Assembly: GCA_015489095.1 (NCBI GenBank)
Contig: WFMN01000059.1
Coordinates: 1 to 6,183 of the forward strand
DNA length: 6,183 nucleotides
Direction: 5' to 3'
From: Mariprofundaceae bacterium
GTDB taxonomy: Bacteria > Pseudomonadota > Zetaproteobacteria > Mariprofundales > J009
A program made the position numbers and the translations under genes. How positions within the stretch are numbered: the first letter of the stretch is position 1; the number at the start of each line of letters is the position of its first letter. The notes beneath the pieces were generated by a model. It had not been told where the DNA came from and searched no databases. It saw only the letters and a list, made by a program, of their open reading frames with translations. Shown here piece after piece: positions 3,949-6,183 of the stretch.

Positions 3949-5013
3949 ATGAAACGATGGATGGTTTTGCCGCTGTTGTTGTTGGTTGCAGCCAATGCCG
4001 ACGCGCGCGGCCATGGTGTGGCTGCTCCCTACCCGCTTTTGTTGGCGGCGGAGGTCAAGGGGGGCGATCTGGTCTACCCGTCGGTGGCGGGTGATTTTCT
4101 GGTCTATAGCCAGCGCGATCAACATGGGTTTGCGGTTACCAGAGTGCTGGCGGAACAGCCCGAGCGTGAAGGGCTGGTGCTGCGCTCCTCTAAGCGTCAC
4201 GGGGCGATTCGCCGGGGTGTGGCGCTGGCCGATGGCGCCATCGGCTATGTCTGCAACCGGATGGGGCCGATCTCCGCGTGGAAACGGTGGAGCAACAGCG
4301 ACCTGCACCAGTTGGTCATCAATGGCGGCAACTTCATCGGCGGGCTTGTTCCCATTCATCTCGCCGCCAACCGCACCGGCACGGTGTGGGCGGTGGATAC
4401 CTACCTCAACCGCGAGCGCCGCTCGCGCTACCTCGATACCTTCGCCAATGTGAATCTTGAGCCGGAGCTTCTGGGGCAGAACTGGCGCATCTACTGGTCG
4501 GATGCCGACCACTGGAAGGTGGGCTACAAGGCCACCGAGCGCGGTACGCGCAACAAGTTCGACCATCCGGCACTGTTTGTGCAGCGGGATGGTGTCATCA
4601 CCATGATTCGGAACGCCTTTGACGCAACGCTGAGTGCCGATGGCAACACCGTCGTCTTTGTGCGCGAGCAGAACGGCAACTTCGATCTATGGATGCAGAA
4701 TCTGGCGAGCGGCGCCCTAACCCGTCTGACCAGTAACCGCTTCGGGGATTTTGAACCCGCCTTGAGCCCCGACGGCAAGAAGGTGGCCTTTGTCTCCAAC
4801 CGCGACAGCAAGGGGAGCGTTCGCCACACCATGATCTATGTGCTCGACTTGGAGTCCGGTGCCATCACCCAGGTGACCGACTCCGCGCGGGCAGTCGATG
4901 GCGGACCGACATGGAACGGGAATCACCGAATCCTGTTTCACTCCAACCGGGATCCGCATCAACCGCAGCGATCGACAGAGAAACAGTGGAGAATATGGGA
5001 GGTGCAATTATGA
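3949..5013 (+). CDS. Secreted TolB-like PD40 beta-propeller protein, first of a tandem pair
   Basis: With the start at ATG 3949 the product has 354 residues. GGAGG at 3938-3942 lies six bases before this ATG; the ATG at 3946 is only three bases away and less likely. An ORF extension to 3736 would run through the terminator and repeats and is rejected. The N-terminus is a clear signal peptide: MKRW, a Leu-rich core, and an ADA cleavage site after residue 19, so export to the periplasm or beyond is expected. PD40-type repeats of TolB proteins appear near 225-238 (LSADGNTVVFV), 271-286 (LSPDGKKVAFVSNRD) and 316-335 (ending RILFHSNRD). The middle part (about 40-215) is probably diverged propeller blades and is not recognised. 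The length is below TolB (about 430 residues), and no tolA, tolQ, tolR or pal is adjacent, so it is not called tolB. It is a paralog of the next gene. Substrate or partner is unknown. Confidence 0.85.
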   Translation: MKRWMVLPLLLLVAANADARGHGVAAPYPLLLAAEVKGGDLVYPSVAGDFLVYSQRDQHGFAVTRVLAEQPEREGLVLRSSKRHGAIRRGVALADGAIGYVCNRMGPISAWKRWSNSDLHQLVINGGNFIGGLVPIHLAANRTGTVWAVDTYLNRERRSRYLDTFANVNLEPELLGQNWRIYWSDADHWKVGYKATERGTRNKFDHPALFVQRDGVITMIRNAFDATLSADGNTVVFVREQNGNFDLWMQNLASGALTRLTSNRFGDFEPALSPDGKKVAFVSNRDSKGSVRHTMIYVLDLESGAITQVTDSARAVDGGPTWNGNHRILFHSNRDPHQPQRSTEKQWRIWEVQL

Positions 5014-6065
5014 AAACATTGGTAATGCGCGGCGCGATGGCGCTGCTTTTGGTGATGCCGACAGTGTCGGCACAGGCCGGAGATCTGCTCGATTGGGCGC
5101 TGTCGGGTGCCCATCATCAGAAGCAGGAGGTGGTGCGCGACGACGCCACGCTGCTCACCTTGGAGCCCAAGCAGAACGAGATCTACCCCCACCGTGCCGG
5201 CGCGAACGATTTTCTCGTTACGGTGGTGGCGCGCGATCGGGTGGTGCTCAGCCGCCGGGCGCTGGAAAACGGCGACCCACTCAATCCGGTGACCGAGGAT
5301 GTGGTGCCGGATTCGGTACAGTGGCAGGATGGCGAGGTGACATTTTTGTCCACGCAGGTGGGCGGTTTGGGGCTGTGGAAGAAGCCGGCGACCGGCATGG
5401 GGCTGGTCAAGCGGCTCTACCGCTTCAGTGGCCGGGTGGTGCAGCCGACGCTCCTGCCCAATGGCGAGGTCATTGCGGTGCGGTTGGCCTCCCCGCTACG
5501 GGACAGGCGCGACGCGCGCGGCCGTCATCACCCCGATCCGTTCGACAACTGGTCGCAAGCGGGCGCCCAGCCCTCGATCATCCGCATCGACAGCAAGGGG
5601 GGTGAGCATCTGTTGAGCAACGGGGTCAACCCCGCGGTATCGCCCGATGGGGCGTGGGTGGTCTTCTCCATGGCGGTGGGGCGCAGCCGCCACCTCTTTC
5701 TGATGCGCAGCGACGGCTCGGATCTGGCGCAGTTGAGCGATGGTCGCGCCGAGGATGTGCAGCCGGTGTGGAGCCCCGATGGGGAGTGGATCGCCTTCAC
5801 CTCCAACCGCGGCCACGCCGATATGCGTCACCGCAGTCGCTCCAACTGGGACATCTGGATGGTGCGCCGCAACGGCGAGGATCTGACCCGTCTGACCCGG
5901 GATCCCGGCCGCGACGGCGCGCCGGCGTTCTCCGCCGATGGCAGCAGGGTGCTGTTCCATTCCGACCGCAAGGTGGGCAAGGCGGAGCTTGCGGCGCATC
6001 AGCTGCGTCGCGCGCCCAAAGGGTTTCACATCTGGCAGGTGATGGTTCCCGCGCGCAAGGAGTAA
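5010..6065 (+). CDS. Secreted TolB-like PD40 beta-propeller protein, second of a tandem pair
   Basis: With the start at ATG 5010 the product has 351 residues. The start overlaps the previous stop in an ATGA, and GGGAGG (4997-5002) lies seven bases upstream; upstream in-frame starts inside the previous gene are rejected. The signal peptide is MKTLVMRG, then a hydrophobic core, then an AQA cleavage site after residue 23. PD40 repeats are visible at about 207-219 (AVSPDGAWVVF), 252-268 (VWSPDGEWIAFTSNRG) and 305-320 (AFSADGSRVLFHSDR). The protein ends IWQVMVPARKE, paralleling IWEVQL of the first protein, and shared layout in the N-terminal part (for example xIYP..ANDFLV against LVYPSVAGDFLV) supports ancestral duplication. 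The coupling implies roughly balanced synthesis and perhaps a shared complex. PD40 repeats usually mediate protein or carbohydrate contacts; no catalytic motif was seen. Function unknown. Confidence 0.85.
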   Translation: MKTLVMRGAMALLLVMPTVSAQAGDLLDWALSGAHHQKQEVVRDDATLLTLEPKQNEIYPHRAGANDFLVTVVARDRVVLSRRALENGDPLNPVTEDVVPDSVQWQDGEVTFLSTQVGGLGLWKKPATGMGLVKRLYRFSGRVVQPTLLPNGEVIAVRLASPLRDRRDARGRHHPDPFDNWSQAGAQPSIIRIDSKGGEHLLSNGVNPAVSPDGAWVVFSMAVGRSRHLFLMRSDGSDLAQLSDGRAEDVQPVWSPDGEWIAFTSNRGHADMRHRSRSNWDIWMVRRNGEDLTRLTRDPGRDGAPAFSADGSRVLFHSDRKVGKAELAAHQLRRAPKGFHIWQVMVPARKE

Positions 6066-6183
6066 TCAGTTCGCACCGGCTTTCGCTGCTGAGCCCGCGC
6101 CGGATCTTTTCCGGCCGGGCGAAGCGGCAGTCGCCCTCATCCTCGGCAACACGCCTTCACTTTCTCCCGTGTCGCCGCCCCCC
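6066..6183. other. Window tail: GC-rich hairpin, no supported gene
   Basis: A strong hairpin lies 27 bases after the second PD40 stop: GCCCG (6093-6097) with CGGGC (6116-6120), and GCCGGA (6099-6104) with TCCGGC (6110-6115), with one bulged C at 6098 and loop TCTTT. No T-tract follows on either strand, so an intrinsic terminator is not supported, though it could protect the 3' end of the PD40 mRNA. A minus-strand frame is open from the window end to a TGA at 6068-6066 (38 codons), but at this GC content that can be chance. Confidence 0.45.

Noticed and set aside
4911..5009. Upstream start of the second PD40 gene inside the first
   Set aside because: The ATG at 5010 has GGGAGG at good spacing and begins a proper signal peptide; the added 33 residues are an out-of-frame reading of the first gene.
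3949..5013. Genuine tolB of the Tol-Pal system
   Set aside because: The protein is shorter than TolB, lacks a recognisable TolB N-terminal domain, is present as a diverged tandem pair, and has no Tol-Pal neighbours.
6066..6183. 3' end of a convergent gene on the minus strand
   Set aside because: Thirty-eight open codons with a low-complexity Gly/Ala/Arg/Ser-rich translation are not enough evidence in GC-rich DNA, though a convergent gene cannot be excluded.

Overview
The window is a stretch of bacterial core genome, roughly 60% GC by eye. It starts inside the last codons of adenylate kinase (adk), runs through infA and rpmJ, then the complete alpha ribosomal operon rpsM-rpsK-rpsD-rpoA-rplQ, and ends with two tandem secreted TolB-like beta-propeller genes unrelated to translation. 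All genes lie on the + strand. rpsD inside the alpha operon is the proteobacterial arrangement. An adk-infA pair next to rpmJ, and a four-cysteine (zinc-type) S4, are unlike E. coli. Together these suggest a deep-branching or non-model proteobacterium (for example the Zetaproteobacteria, Magnetococcia or former delta-proteobacterial range). This is inference and no genus can be named from the sequence.

Layout: adk 3' end (1-128), infA (132-350), a 265-base gap full of hairpins (351-615), rpmJ (616-729, with a perfect Shine-Dalgarno), a likely sigma70-type internal promoter (734-762), rpsM with a GTG start (795-1160), rpsK (1198-1590), rpsD (1600-2232), a two-hairpin repeat (2250-2295), rpoA (2329-3330), rplQ (3337-3720) and a canonical intrinsic terminator (3752-3775) that closes the ribosomal operon. 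A second hairpin-rich gap (3776-3945) follows. Then come two signal-peptide proteins with PD40/TolB-type repeats (3949-5013 and 5010-6065), joined by a 4-base ATGA overlap, and about 118 bases of non-coding or undetermined tail.

The translation and transcription genes form one functional block: IF-1, L36, S13, S11, S4, the RNA polymerase alpha subunit and L17. They are likely co-expressed, with S13-S11-S4-alpha-L17 also able to start from the internal promoter. The two PD40 genes look like a separate, translationally coupled operon of unknown envelope function.

The most interesting non-genic signal is a family of modular palindromic repeats shared by three intergenic gaps. A 46-base two-hairpin unit occurs at 445-490 and, inverted, at 2250-2295 (40/46 identical, with one compensatory base-pair change and an identical 20-base palindrome). 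A second two-hairpin unit occurs at 528-593 and again, split, at 3782-3826 and 3904-3925. The DNA splitting it holds two oppositely oriented REP-like hairpins (a BIME-like pair).
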